A stretch of 36,289 nucleotides of DNA, taken from Leptolyngbyaceae cyanobacterium HOT.MB2.61. Its GTDB lineage: Bacteria > Cyanobacteriota > Cyanobacteriia > Leptolyngbyales > Leptolyngbyaceae. The translations under genes were made by a program, and so were the position numbers. This document shows, in pieces, positions 27,243-34,971 of the stretch. The stretch lies in NCBI GenBank assembly GCA_023511615.1, contig JAIMBL010000022.1:1-36289 (forward strand), written 5' to 3'. Position 1 is the first letter of the stretch, and each line of letters opens with the position of its first letter. The notes beneath the pieces were generated by a model, which worked only from the letters and a program-made list of their open reading frames with translations, ran no database searches and was not told where the DNA came from.

Positions 27243-27790
27243 CAGATTTTCTCCCTATGCTAAACACATTTTTCAGCTTAACGACGCAGGAACTCATGAT
27301 TCAGAAAATAATTTCTGTCCGAATTAACTATGCCACAGGTAGCCCTAATTGTATCCATAAGGTGGATAGGATATTGTTGAGTACTCTAATCCGGTTGTTA
27401 GCTGGAACTTTCAAATCCATTGGTTCTAATTAAATGTCATTCCAATTTGGAAATTGGTCTAACAAATATTGCCACTCATAATCTACCTTGCTATAGTTGA
27501 AGCTAGTAAAGGTGACCATTGATCGTGAAGGGTTCAGGTCCCCAACAGATTTAGTAGTTTTCCTGATTGTTTGTAACCATTCCCATCGTTTGCGTTTACT
27601 GACTACCCAGCATCATCAGCTTCAAGGATCTGGTTGTAACTTTGTATCTACCATTTCAAATTCGTTTCAGACTGTAAGCGGTAATATTGCAGCCAGAAAT
27701 TTAGCGGCTAAAAATCTTTTGGGGGCTGCTTCCCTAAGCATTAATGGGTGACAACCTCTACTTCTATCTCATAATTGCAAGGAGTCAATC
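27243..27790 (+). other. Divergent promoter spacer, no convincing gene
   Basis: The spacer between the minus-strand unknown gene and the RTX-CHRD gene. One open frame (27497-27751) has only a TTG start, no ribosome binding site and no ordered sequence. TGGTTCTAATTAA near 27420 also occurs at 18880, in front of the exporter operon. It may be a shared regulatory word or a repeat remnant. Confidence 0.5.
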
Positions 27791-29188
27791 ATGGAAGGAT
27801 TTGATGACAAGAATCATCTGAACCACAATCACACTCATGGTACTGGAATTGCCGATCCAATTCTCAGTGCTGCTAATTCCAGTAGCTCTACTAACACCTC
27901 AATTGGCTCTTCGGTACAGGAGTCTGAGCTCGAAAAATCACTGAATGATGCCCTTGCACCAAAGGAACAAGAAAAACTCACGCCTGTTAGTGATGATCAT
28001 AACCATAGCCCGGTTGTTGGCAGGTTTGAGCTTCATGTTGATCTAAACAATGTAGACTCTCCCAGGAGTCTGGACCCCAAGAAAGTTGCTCGTGAAACTT
28101 CCTTTAGAGATAACCTTGGTGCCAGGGGCGATATCCTGAATCCCAGGGGTGGTAACAACGTTGTGATTGGTTCCGGTGACAGCGATATCATTCGGGGCAC
28201 AGGGCGCGGATTTAATACCATCACGACAGGTACGGGCAGAGACACCATTATTCTGGGTAAGGAAACAACCAATCGCATTTTTGATTTTGACCCATCAAGC
28301 GATCGCTTCGTCCTCTCAGGTATCAATCCCAAAAATGTCGTGATTGCTCAGGGGAAAAACCCTGGTAAAGGAGGGCTTGAACAACCCCTGGATTCAAGTA
28401 ACAATGCGTTGATCATCGACAAAAAGACAGGGCACATTCTGGCTGCTTTACCGTTTGTCAAAGCATCCGATATCAATGAGAGCCACTTTGTCAGAAATTC
28501 CGCTGAAGCCAATGCAAGCTTGCGAAATCTCAAAGAGCTTGGCGTCAAGAATCAGCGCGGTAGCGGAACGCTGACCGGAACTCAGGGGCGCGATCGTCTG
28601 ATTGGGGGAGACGGAAACGATTTCCTTTACGTAGGTGACGATGGGTTTTCCTTTAACACTGCTAGAGGCGGGGGTGGAACCGAGTTTCCTTTCAAAACCG
28701 ATAGCCCTGGAACTTCTGAGCTGAACTTTGAACTGGAAGAGGGTGTATTTCGCGTCAATGGCAGCTACGAAAACTTCGATGGATTCCCTCTCTTCAGTCA
28801 GGGAGAACAAGAAATCGATCCTAATGCTAAAATTCTTAACGGTTCTGACCCCAAAGCACTGGTTGAGGGCTTCCTCAAAGTTCCTCAGGATAAGGAGGGC
28901 AATCCCCTCTCTGGAACCCACTTACACTACAGCCCAGCGGGAGATAGTCGCGGTAACTTTGCCGATGCAACCGTGATTCGATTCTTTGAGAACAACCCCA
29001 TCGATGCCAAGTCCGGCACGATTTCTGGAGAGTTTAAGCTATCTCCCGAAGAGCAAGCGGCGTTACTGGCTGGCACCCTGTATGTGAACATTCACACTAA
29101 CATTGACGGGGATGGTGATGGTAGAGCGGGCTTCCCCACAGGTGAGAATCGCCTCAATATCAACTGGGATGTGGTCCGGTTTGTGTAA
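27791..29188 (+). CDS. RTX-CHRD fusion protein, likely type I secretion cargo
   Basis: A 465-residue protein. The first 80 residues are polar and His-rich (HLNHNHTHG, DDHNHSP) with no signal peptide. Residues about 110-165 and 255-280 carry RTX-like Gly/Asp turns (GSGDSDIIRGTGRGFNTI; GTQGRDRLIGGDGNDFLYVG), expected to bind Ca2+. The C-terminal 185 or so residues form a CHRD (chordin) domain, recognisable by THLHYSPAG, GTISGEFKLS and LYVNIHTNIDGDGDGRAG. AAGGAG seven bases upstream supports the start. It lies 3 kb after the HlyD gene and is followed by a strong terminator and a DUF2808 gene. Export by the exporter in this window is an inference from the RTX turns, the lack of a signal peptide and the location. 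CHRD proteins are extracellular; their role in cyanobacteria is poorly known. Confidence 0.88.
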   Translation: MEGFDDKNHLNHNHTHGTGIADPILSAANSSSSTNTSIGSSVQESELEKSLNDALAPKEQEKLTPVSDDHNHSPVVGRFELHVDLNNVDSPRSLDPKKVARETSFRDNLGARGDILNPRGGNNVVIGSGDSDIIRGTGRGFNTITTGTGRDTIILGKETTNRIFDFDPSSDRFVLSGINPKNVVIAQGKNPGKGGLEQPLDSSNNALIIDKKTGHILAALPFVKASDINESHFVRNSAEANASLRNLKELGVKNQRGSGTLTGTQGRDRLIGGDGNDFLYVGDDGFSFNTARGGGGTEFPFKTDSPGTSELNFELEEGVFRVNGSYENFDGFPLFSQGEQEIDPNAKILNGSDPKALVEGFLKVPQDKEGNPLSGTHLHYSPAGDSRGNFADATVIRFFENNPIDAKSGTISGEFKLSPEEQAALLAGTLYVNIHTNIDGDGDGRAGFPTGENRLNINWDVVRFV

Positions 29189-29250
29189 CCGTCTGTTTGA
29201 AGCTGCCCTTTTTGAAGTCTTTTCCTCCTGCTGAGTCAGTGTATGGATCC

Positions 29251-29299
29251 CCTGTTGAGGAGTCATGCAATTTTTCGCCAGCTCCTCAACAGGTTTTCT
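29251..29299 (+). terminator. Rho-independent terminator after the RTX-CHRD gene
   Basis: A perfect 12-bp stem: CCTGTTGAGGAG (29251-29262) pairs with CTCCTCAACAGG (29282-29293), followed by TTTTCT. The stop of the gene lies about 60 bp upstream. Confidence 0.85.
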
Positions 29300-29363
29300 C
29301 TATCATCCCGATCGCCACAGCAAGACCTGTATCAAAGACATTCGACTTTTACTGGAGTGAATC

Positions 29364-29903
29364 ATGCTAAAGATCAATAGAGTATTGACATTTGCGATCG
29401 CCAGCATTTTGCTTCACCCATCGGCGGTTGCATTGGAGCCAAACACAACGTCTGCAAATGTCAGCAATAATCTAAAACTGGCAAATGTTTGGGTCACAAG
29501 CCAGCGATCGCCCGCCACAGGTAACATCTACTATTTCACAATGTTTTTGCCCGAACGCACCGGAAAACAATTTACCAAACTATCGTTCTCGTTTACGGAA
29601 CAAAGCCGAGACAAAGCAGTTGCTGTGATTCCGTTTGATCTGTCCACTGCCAGAGCGTTGATTGGAAAACCGGGGGCGTTTGGTCGTGAAATAAGGCTAA
29701 AGGGAGCCTGGATTGATGAAACAGGCACTCTCTGGGTTGAATTTGGTCAGCCAATTCCTTCCAACACAACGCTGACAGTTGCATTAAGAGTGCAACAGAC
29801 AAACTCTAAAGAGTCCTATGAGTATGGAGTTGCAGCCTACCCGGATTCAGAAAAGCCGGTTCCGATATTTGTTGGGAATGGAATTTTAACTACAAATCCA
29901 TAA
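29364..29903 (+). CDS. DUF2808-family exported protein
   Basis: A 179-residue protein with an N-terminal signal peptide (MLKINRVLTFAIASILLHPS, likely cut near residue 23). The mature part matches the DUF2808 pattern common in cyanobacteria: IYYFTMFLPERTGKQFTKLS, AVIPFDLSTARALIG, LWVEFGQPIPSNTTLTVALR and YEYGVAAYPDSEKP. The family is beta-rich and its role is unknown; many members are secreted or cell-surface proteins. A ribosome-binding-like GGAG precedes the ATG by about nine bases. It is separated from the RTX-CHRD gene by a strong terminator, so it should have its own promoter in the 29300-29363 stretch. Confidence 0.85.
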   Translation: MLKINRVLTFAIASILLHPSAVALEPNTTSANVSNNLKLANVWVTSQRSPATGNIYYFTMFLPERTGKQFTKLSFSFTEQSRDKAVAVIPFDLSTARALIGKPGAFGREIRLKGAWIDETGTLWVEFGQPIPSNTTLTVALRVQQTNSKESYEYGVAAYPDSEKPVPIFVGNGILTTNP

Positions 29904-29956
29904 CGGTTTCTCTTCCACCTGATTGACTGACAAAACTCAATTGCCCTCACCCTAAA

Positions 29957-29985
29957 CCCCTCTCCGTGTCGAAGAGGGGCTTTTG
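29957..29985 (+). terminator. Probable terminator after the DUF2808 gene
   Basis: CCCCTCT (29957-29963) pairs with AGAGGGG (29973-29979), followed by CTTTTG. The surrounding CCCTCACCCTAAACCCC sequence is itself a widespread cyanobacterial spacer repeat, so the structure may be a repeat first and a terminator second. Confidence 0.5.
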
Positions 29986-30026
29986 AATCTGACTCCTCTT
30001 CCCTCGGAGGCGGAAGGGACGGGAGG

Positions 30027-30218
30027 TTAGGTCTGAGAAGCCACTACACTTCCTGCAATCACCTTCCAGTTGTCTCCAAATAGCTTCCAAACTCTGAGAT
30101 AGCGAAATTTGCCATCAATATGGAGCAACTTATCTAGAAGTTCCGCACTACTGGTTTTCATTGCTTCCAGGAGATCTTTCTCACTGGCAACGATCTGAGC
30201 CTGGTGGATAGTTCCCAT
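30027..30218 (-). pseudogene. DUF4440/SnoaL-like gene with internal deletion
   Basis: The 63-residue frame joins the N-terminal motif of DUF4440 proteins (EKDLLEAMKTSSAELLDKLLH) to the C-terminal motif (KFRYLRVWKLFGDNWKVIAG). In the family these lie about 60 residues further apart. The missing middle holds most of the cone-shaped NTF2-like fold, so the product should not fold normally. The frame was kept across the join. No clear ribosome binding site precedes the ATG. Matching to the family is from memory of its motifs. Confidence 0.65.
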
Positions 30219-30396
30219 GCTGGTTGCTGTTTAATTACCAAAGATGGATTTATGGTACAGGGGATGGAGTAAAAGAGCAATAAAGAGTACCATTCAACCA
30301 AAGAGTGGTAGGGGGGCATCGCCCACCAGCCTTAATGCAGTATCGTTCATGATTTGGGCACTACCCTTACAGCATTGGGGCAGAAGGTAAAAAAAT

Positions 30397-32397
30397 ATGG
30401 CTGGCAAATTAACGCTCATTGTTGAGCTCGTGACGGTGTTAGGTGCTGCTACTGTCGGCGGGCATCTAGCAAATCGATTGGGGCAACCTTTACTGCTGGG
30501 ATATCTTCTGGCGGGAGCCGTCGTAGGACCAGCCGGACTTAAACTCATTACTACGGAAGGAAACATCCAGGTTCTGGCAGAAATTGGGGTAGCGCTATTG
30601 TTATTTGTCCTGGGAGTCGAGTTTTCTTTCAAGGATTTATTACGCCTCAAGACCATTGCCTTTGGAGGAACGACACTACAAATTCTCCTCACCACTCTTC
30701 TAGGGGGAGGATTGACTTACCTGACGGGCTGGGTCGATTCAATCCCGAAGGCGATTTTTTTAGGTGCCGTACTTTCTCTTTCCTCTACAGCAGTCGTCCT
30801 TAAAAGCCTGATTGAACGCAATGAGGTGCAAACAACCCACGGACAGGTGATGCTGGCGATTCTAATTGTGCAGGATCTGGCTTTGGGGGTGATGCTTGCT
30901 GTGCTTCCTGCCCTCACACAACCACCGGAAACTATCGGCCTTGCTATCGGATTTGCTGTATTCAAAGCCTCTCTTTTTCTGGTTGGAGCCCTTCTAGCAG
31001 GACGCTGGTTCATCCCCTGGCTAATTCGATGGATGGCGCAAAGTGAATCCCAAGAGCTGTTTCTGTTAGGGATCTTAGTGCTTTGTCTGGGGATTGCTCT
31101 GCTGGCATCCAGCCTTGGCCTGGGAATTGCGATGGGAGCATTCGTTGCTGGGCTTATGATTTCCAACGTGGAATACGCCGATCATGCGCTCGATCGCATC
31201 CTACCAATGCGAGATGTATTTTCCACACTGTTTTTCACCTCGATTGGTTTGTTGATTGATCCGGCATTTCTACTTCAGAATTCTCGCGAATTGCTGGGAC
31301 TGGTGGCAATTTCTATGCTGGGTAAGGCGGCGATCGTGACCCCGGTTGTGAGGCTCTTCGGCTACTCACTCAAAACATCGTTGATGGTAGGGCTGGGTAT
31401 CAATCAAATTGGGGAATTTTCGTTTGTATTGGCGAGTGTGGCGCAGGCTCAAGGTTTATTTTCCAGCAGACTCTACGGGCTGGCGATAGGAACAACTGCC
31501 ATCACCCTGTTAATCACTCCGTTTACCTTAAAGTCAATTCCCTACTGGCTAACTTGGCTGGAACAATGGCCACTTATTGATGCCATTCTGCATTCCAACC
31601 GTCTGTCCCATCAGTGGAATGGGACAGAAAAACTGACCGGGCATGTTGTTGTTGCAGGCTATGGTCGAGTTGGGAAAACGCTGGTACGTATGCTTTATTT
31701 TCAGGGCTATCAAATTCTGGTAATTGATAACAATGAAGCCGCATTACAGACTCTGCGAGAGCGGAATATCCCTTACCTATTTGGCGATGCCTCCAGCCAA
31801 ATCGTCTTAGAAAAAGCCAATCTTGCTACTGCCAAAGCGATGGCGATTACCCTTCCCGACCCGCTGGCAACACGGCTCACCCTCAAACGAGCCTTGAGCC
31901 TTGCTCCAGATCTGGATATTACCGTTCGTGCCCATGTCAATAGCGAAATCGATTCTCTTTATCAGTTAGGGGCACAGGAGGTAGTTCAGCCTGAGTTTGA
32001 AGCAGCCCTGGAAATGGGAGCCCATTTGCTACTGAAGCTGGGAGATTCTACCTTTGATGTGCAGCAAATGGTTCATCGCTATCGCAGCGGCAGGTATCGG
32101 GATATCCTGCCAGAGCGGGCAGAGTACTGGGGAGCCTCTAATTTGGAATTAGCCCTTGAGGGATTGCAGCGAAACTGGTACGTGGTGCAGGCAGACTCTC
32201 CTTTGCTTGGACGAACTTTAGCCCAGGCGCAGGTGCGACGGTTGACAGGAGCAACGGTGATGGCGATCGAGCGCAACAAAAAGCTATATCGCTATCCTAC
32301 AGGTGATGCCCTGCTGGAGTTGGGCGATCGCCTGCTAGTTGTCGGTAACGATAAAGAACATCGTGCTTTTCTGGCGCTGCTAGAGGGAAATCTCTAA
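30397..32397 (+). CDS. CPA2-family cation:proton antiporter with RCK domain (KefB-like)
   Basis: A 666-residue membrane protein. Residues about 5-385 hold the Na+/H+-exchanger-type core with about 12 helices, including the family stretches GQPLLLGYLLAGAVVGP, LLLFVLGVEFSF and LGINQIGEFSFVLASVAQAQ. A TrkA-N/RCK nucleotide-binding domain follows (about 415-535, VVVAGYGRVGKTL and VIDNNEAAL). The final part (about 595-660) is a TrkA-C domain (LGRTLAQAQVRRL and LELGDRLLVVGN). It should exchange K+ or Na+ for H+ across the plasma or thylakoid membrane, gated by nucleotide binding to the RCK part. AAGG upstream supports the start. No regulator of the KefF/KefG type is adjacent. The downstream 19 bp separate it from a convergent pseudogene. 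Confidence 0.94.
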   Translation: MAGKLTLIVELVTVLGAATVGGHLANRLGQPLLLGYLLAGAVVGPAGLKLITTEGNIQVLAEIGVALLLFVLGVEFSFKDLLRLKTIAFGGTTLQILLTTLLGGGLTYLTGWVDSIPKAIFLGAVLSLSSTAVVLKSLIERNEVQTTHGQVMLAILIVQDLALGVMLAVLPALTQPPETIGLAIGFAVFKASLFLVGALLAGRWFIPWLIRWMAQSESQELFLLGILVLCLGIALLASSLGLGIAMGAFVAGLMISNVEYADHALDRILPMRDVFSTLFFTSIGLLIDPAFLLQNSRELLGLVAISMLGKAAIVTPVVRLFGYSLKTSLMVGLGINQIGEFSFVLASVAQAQGLFSSRLYGLAIGTTAITLLITPFTLKSIPYWLTWLEQWPLIDAILHSNRLSHQWNGTEKLTGHVVVAGYGRVGKTLVRMLYFQGYQILVIDNNEAALQTLRERNIPYLFGDASSQIVLEKANLATAKAMAITLPDPLATRLTLKRALSLAPDLDITVRAHVNSEIDSLYQLGAQEVVQPEFEAALEMGAHLLLKLGDSTFDVQQMVHRYRSGRYRDILPERAEYWGASNLELALEGLQRNWYVVQADSPLLGRTLAQAQVRRLTGATVMAIERNKKLYRYPTGDALLELGDRLLVVGNDKEHRAFLALLEGNL

Positions 32398-32416
32398 ACA
32401 GCAGTTCCAATAATCC

Positions 32417-32575
32417 TCAAAAGCGAACTATAACACCGAGCAATAGCCCATTCTGACGTAAATTGACCCCAGCTCGTCTCAGGCCAGAGCCATCCTCAAA
32501 TTCAAAATTGTTGATGCGATAACTCAGTTGCAACGATATGCTGGGAGAAAAGTGATAGCGAACATCAGCAAGGAA
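32417..32575 (-). pseudogene. 3' fragment of an outer-membrane beta-barrel gene
   Basis: About 52 residues with alternating hydrophobic strands (RYHFSPSISLQLSYRI, GLRRAGVNLRQNGLLLGVIV) and a C-terminal Phe, the usual ending of outer-membrane barrels recognised by the Bam machinery. The 5' part is gone: it runs straight into IS5-type transposase codons in one open frame. The call rests on strand pattern and the final Phe. Confidence 0.6.
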
Positions 32576-33039
32576 ACCGAGATGCAACTTGCGCCAGGTT
32601 CGCCGCTTACTCGCCCCATGCTGGCGGGTCTTCCACTCCCCCTCCCCGTATACTTTCACTCCCGTTGAATCCACCACCACATGGACGGCTTTATCGTTGG
32701 GAATCACCGGTAGCGTCACGCTCAACTTGCCCAATCGACGCGACAGCGTGGAATGGTCCGGTGCCTTTAACTCAATTTTCATCAGCCTGAATCAGGACTC
32801 CAGAAATCCCTCAGTTTGCCGCCCACCCAGATGAAACAGGCTTTTGACCGTGCCCATCGTCGCAATCGCCAAGTCACTGTACGCCTTCGAGGCTCCTCGC
32901 TTTCCTGTTTTCCCCGATTATTCCACTGCTCAATCACCGCCTCACTCACCCAGAAGGTGATACTGCCGCGTTGTTTAAGCGCTGCATCGTACTCCTTCCA
33001 GTTCCGGATGCGATAGGTTGCTTTCGGGGGAGTTTTCAT
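32576..33039 (-). pseudogene. IS5-family transposase, frameshifted and truncated
   Basis: The start MKTPPKATYRIRNWKEYDAA and the later stretch ELKAPDHSTLSRRLGKLS, then VDSTGVKVYGEGEW with a probable catalytic Asp, identify an IS5-type DDE transposase. Two frame changes break it. One is near 32879, after which the true sequence continues as YSDLAIATMGTVKSLFHLGG in another frame. The other is near 32800, where the expected ESL reads as ES-stop. Translating the intermediate frame restores the missing section, so little has been deleted there. The C-terminal half is absent after RRTWRKLHLG. Confidence 0.85.
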
Positions 33040-33104
33040 GGCAGTCCACTAAATCTCTCGATAGGTAAAATTTACCATCTTCCACTTTCATGCAACAACG
33101 CCCT
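32576..33104 (-). mobile_element. IS5-family insertion sequence remnant
   Basis: The 5' end is near 33104, where the outer-strand sequence GGCGTTGTTGCATG resembles termini of IS5-group elements. The element is cut off at about 32576, inside the transposase, where an outer-membrane protein fragment begins. The second terminus is missing, so it cannot move by itself. Confidence 0.75.
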
Positions 33105-33151
33105 GTTGCTGTCGTTTTTGTTGGTTGGCAAATCCGGCTTCCAACACAATT

Positions 33152-33184
33152 GCATAGTGAAGTCAGATGCATAGTGAAGTCAGA
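33152..33184 (+). repeat. 17-bp tandem duplication
   Basis: GCATAGTGAAGTCAGAT is followed at once by GCATAGTGAAGTCAGA in the spacer upstream of a small gene. The 33105-33523 spacer shows nothing else of note. Confidence 0.8.
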
Positions 33185-33523
33185 AAGTTCACTGCATAAC
33201 TTCCCCTCGCCTGGGAGATAAATATCAGTGAGACCTAAATGTTCATCGTTTGCCCTCAGGTCAGAGTTTTCTGAATCTTGAGGGCAATTTCCTTATGGGT
33301 TCGCATAACTTTTGAGCGATCGCCCGATAGATCATTACAACGTAATGTTCCCTGAGGAAATACCTATGAACACAACTCCCAGCTTCTGGCTTCTGGTTCC
33401 CGAACTTCATTACCTGACAAGATCACAACCAATCGGAATAGGCTGAACAATTGCAGACCTGAACAACCCATAGCATGTCTGTTTCTGCCCACCTTACAAG
33501 CCCCTTGAATAAGGATAGAAGCC

Positions 33524-33808
33524 ATGAAGCCCCAAAATCTGATTTTGATGCCGCCAATTTTTTCGCCACCTGCGATCGAGCCCTGTAGACCCGTAGACAC
33601 TCCGCAAGATCGAGAGGCTCGTTTAAGAGAATTTATCCGCTGGGCGTTGCAGCAAAGCCGCAGTGGACAATACCTTCCCTGCCAGACAATCCAGTTGTTG
33701 AGCAGCGCCTGGGAAGCACAAAAATTGCTCTGGCACCTACAAACCCAAAGCATTGAAGACGAACAGCCTGCCACAGAAAAAGCTAATCATAATCTCCACT
33801 CAGTTTGA
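33524..33808 (+). CDS. Small unknown protein (94 aa)
   Basis: AAGGA nine bases before the ATG supports this frame. The product is soluble, with a Pro-rich start (LMPPIFSPPAIEPCRPVDTP) and a helical middle (REARLREFIRWALQQSRSGQ and LSSAWEAQKLLWHLQTQS). No known motif is seen. It lies upstream of the PAS-LuxR gene on the same strand, but a family D element separates them. Confidence 0.5.
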   Translation: MKPQNLILMPPIFSPPAIEPCRPVDTPQDREARLREFIRWALQQSRSGQYLPCQTIQLLSSAWEAQKLLWHLQTQSIEDEQPATEKANHNLHSV

Positions 33809-33864
33809 GGCTGTTCAACAATTTTGAAAATGTGCATCGAACTGCTTCCCTATGAACGATTCAC

Positions 33865-33944
33865 AGCGTTGCTGAATCTGGGGATGAAAAAGGTGCTGGA
33901 TGCTTGAAACTTGGTTTCAATTCATCCTACTTTTCAGCAACGCC
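33865..33944 (+). repeat. Family D palindromic element (80 bp), at the LuxR gene 5' side
   Basis: The ends AGCGTTGCTGAA and TTCAGCAACGCC are inverted repeats. The open frame of the downstream regulator extends back into this element, with only a TTG codon as a possible start there. No clear target duplication remains. Confidence 0.78.
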
Positions 33945-33975
33945 CAATTTGCCCTATCCCATTGTTCGCGTTCGC

Positions 33976-34710
33976 ATGAAATTCTTAACTATACCTGTTC
34001 GCGTCTCACAGATTAGCTCATCATTTCAGCCCATTGTTCTTAGCAATAACGAAAACATTGCCCCATTGATTTGCAAACCCCTACACAGTCCCCTTGCACC
34101 TATGCTGACTCAATCAGATCGATTCCAATTCCTTTCTACTGAAAAAAACACTCTTCTACAAGGTGTGATCGAAAGTCTGCTGGATGGCATTTTGATTCTC
34201 ACCTCTCAGGGAAAGCAGATTTATATCAATGATGCAGCCCGTCGGATCTGCCAGCGGCTTGATCCAGGTCAGATGACGGGGATTCCGAGGGAAATCTGGC
34301 GTGCCTGTGAAGCACTGATTGAAAGCCTGGGTTTATATTCCAACCGTTCAGTTGTGATCGAGTCTGAGATTGCCCTGAGCAAATCGGATCTCTTCCGCAT
34401 CCGAGTCCGCTGGTTACCACTGGAAGATGCCCACCATCCCCATCTGGTGGTATTAATGGAAGACTGTTGCCAGTCTCTTCAGAGTCGGGCGATCGCTGAA
34501 GTTCAGCAGTACAGCTTAACTCCGCGCCAGGCCGAGGTCTGGATTCTGCATCGCATAGGCTACAGCTATCAAGACATTGCAAAAGAACTATACATCAGCC
34601 TCAACACCGTCAAAAAACACATTAAGGATATCCACGTGAAACGATATCCACGTGAAACAACAGTTAGCCACATCCACTACCGGAGATCAGAATTAAAGCC
34701 TAGTCACTAG
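33976..34710 (+). CDS. PAS-LuxR transcriptional regulator, C-terminus frameshifted
   Basis: A DNA-binding regulator with a PAS domain (from about residue 60: VIESLLDGILILTSQGKQIY, NDAARRIC) and a LuxR-type helix-turn-helix near the C-terminus (SLTPRQAEVWILHRIGYSYQ, then DIAKELYISLNTVKKHIKDI). The start is uncertain. The first ATG outside the upstream element is at 33976; another at 34102 (MLTQSDRF) fits the family better; neither has a clear ribosome binding site. A 16-bp tandem duplication at 34627-34658, just after the recognition helix, shifts the frame and replaces the normal tail. Removing one copy gives a frame that ends at a TAA at 34693-34695, on the edge of a miniature element. DNA binding is probably retained because the helices lie before the shift. 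Confidence 0.85.
   Translation: MKFLTIPVRVSQISSSFQPIVLSNNENIAPLICKPLHSPLAPMLTQSDRFQFLSTEKNTLLQGVIESLLDGILILTSQGKQIYINDAARRICQRLDPGQMTGIPREIWRACEALIESLGLYSNRSVVIESEIALSKSDLFRIRVRWLPLEDAHHPHLVVLMEDCCQSLQSRAIAEVQQYSLTPRQAEVWILHRIGYSYQDIAKELYISLNTVKKHIKDIHVKRYPRETTVSHIHYRRSELKPSH
34627..34658 (+). repeat. 16-bp tandem duplication within the LuxR gene
   Basis: GATATCCACGTGAAAC occurs twice in a row. As 16 is not a multiple of three, it changes the reading frame of everything after it. Confidence 0.92.
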
Positions 34711-34808
34711 GCTTAGGACGGGGTGCAGGGGGAGAACCCCTGGCTGGGGGTGGAAGCCCCCCCACCTCCTTTAAACCCAATGTCTCAAGTAACCTGGCGA
34801 CAGCTATA
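34694..34808 (+). repeat. Family B miniature element at the LuxR gene 3' end
   Basis: The left end (TAAAGCCTAGTCACTAGG) is diverged; the core and right end (CTGGCGACAGCTATA) match the other copies. The current stop of the LuxR gene (34708-34710) lies inside it. Confidence 0.78.
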
Positions 34809-34848
34809 ATTAGTACTCTCTGGCATAAGTTTGGCAACTAATTGGAAC

Positions 34849-34971
34849 GGTTCTCCCAGCTTGCCGGTGAAACAGTAGTATACGCCACTGTTTCATCTAA
34901 AACAAAATCCCTGGAATATTGATTTTGTTTTGGTGATAAGCGTCGCCTATCACCAAACTCTCAGGAGAGCC
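34849..34971 (-). repeat. Family A miniature element (123 bp)
   Basis: A full-length copy flanked by ATTGGAAC (34841-34848) and ATTAGAAC (34972-34979), which differ at one base. All three hairpins are preserved. The surrounding 34711-35438 spacer contains no gene that I can support. Confidence 0.87.

Noticed and set aside
27497-27751. 84-codon frame upstream of the RTX-CHRD gene
   Set aside because: It has only a TTG start, no ribosome binding site and no recognisable composition; kept as spacer.
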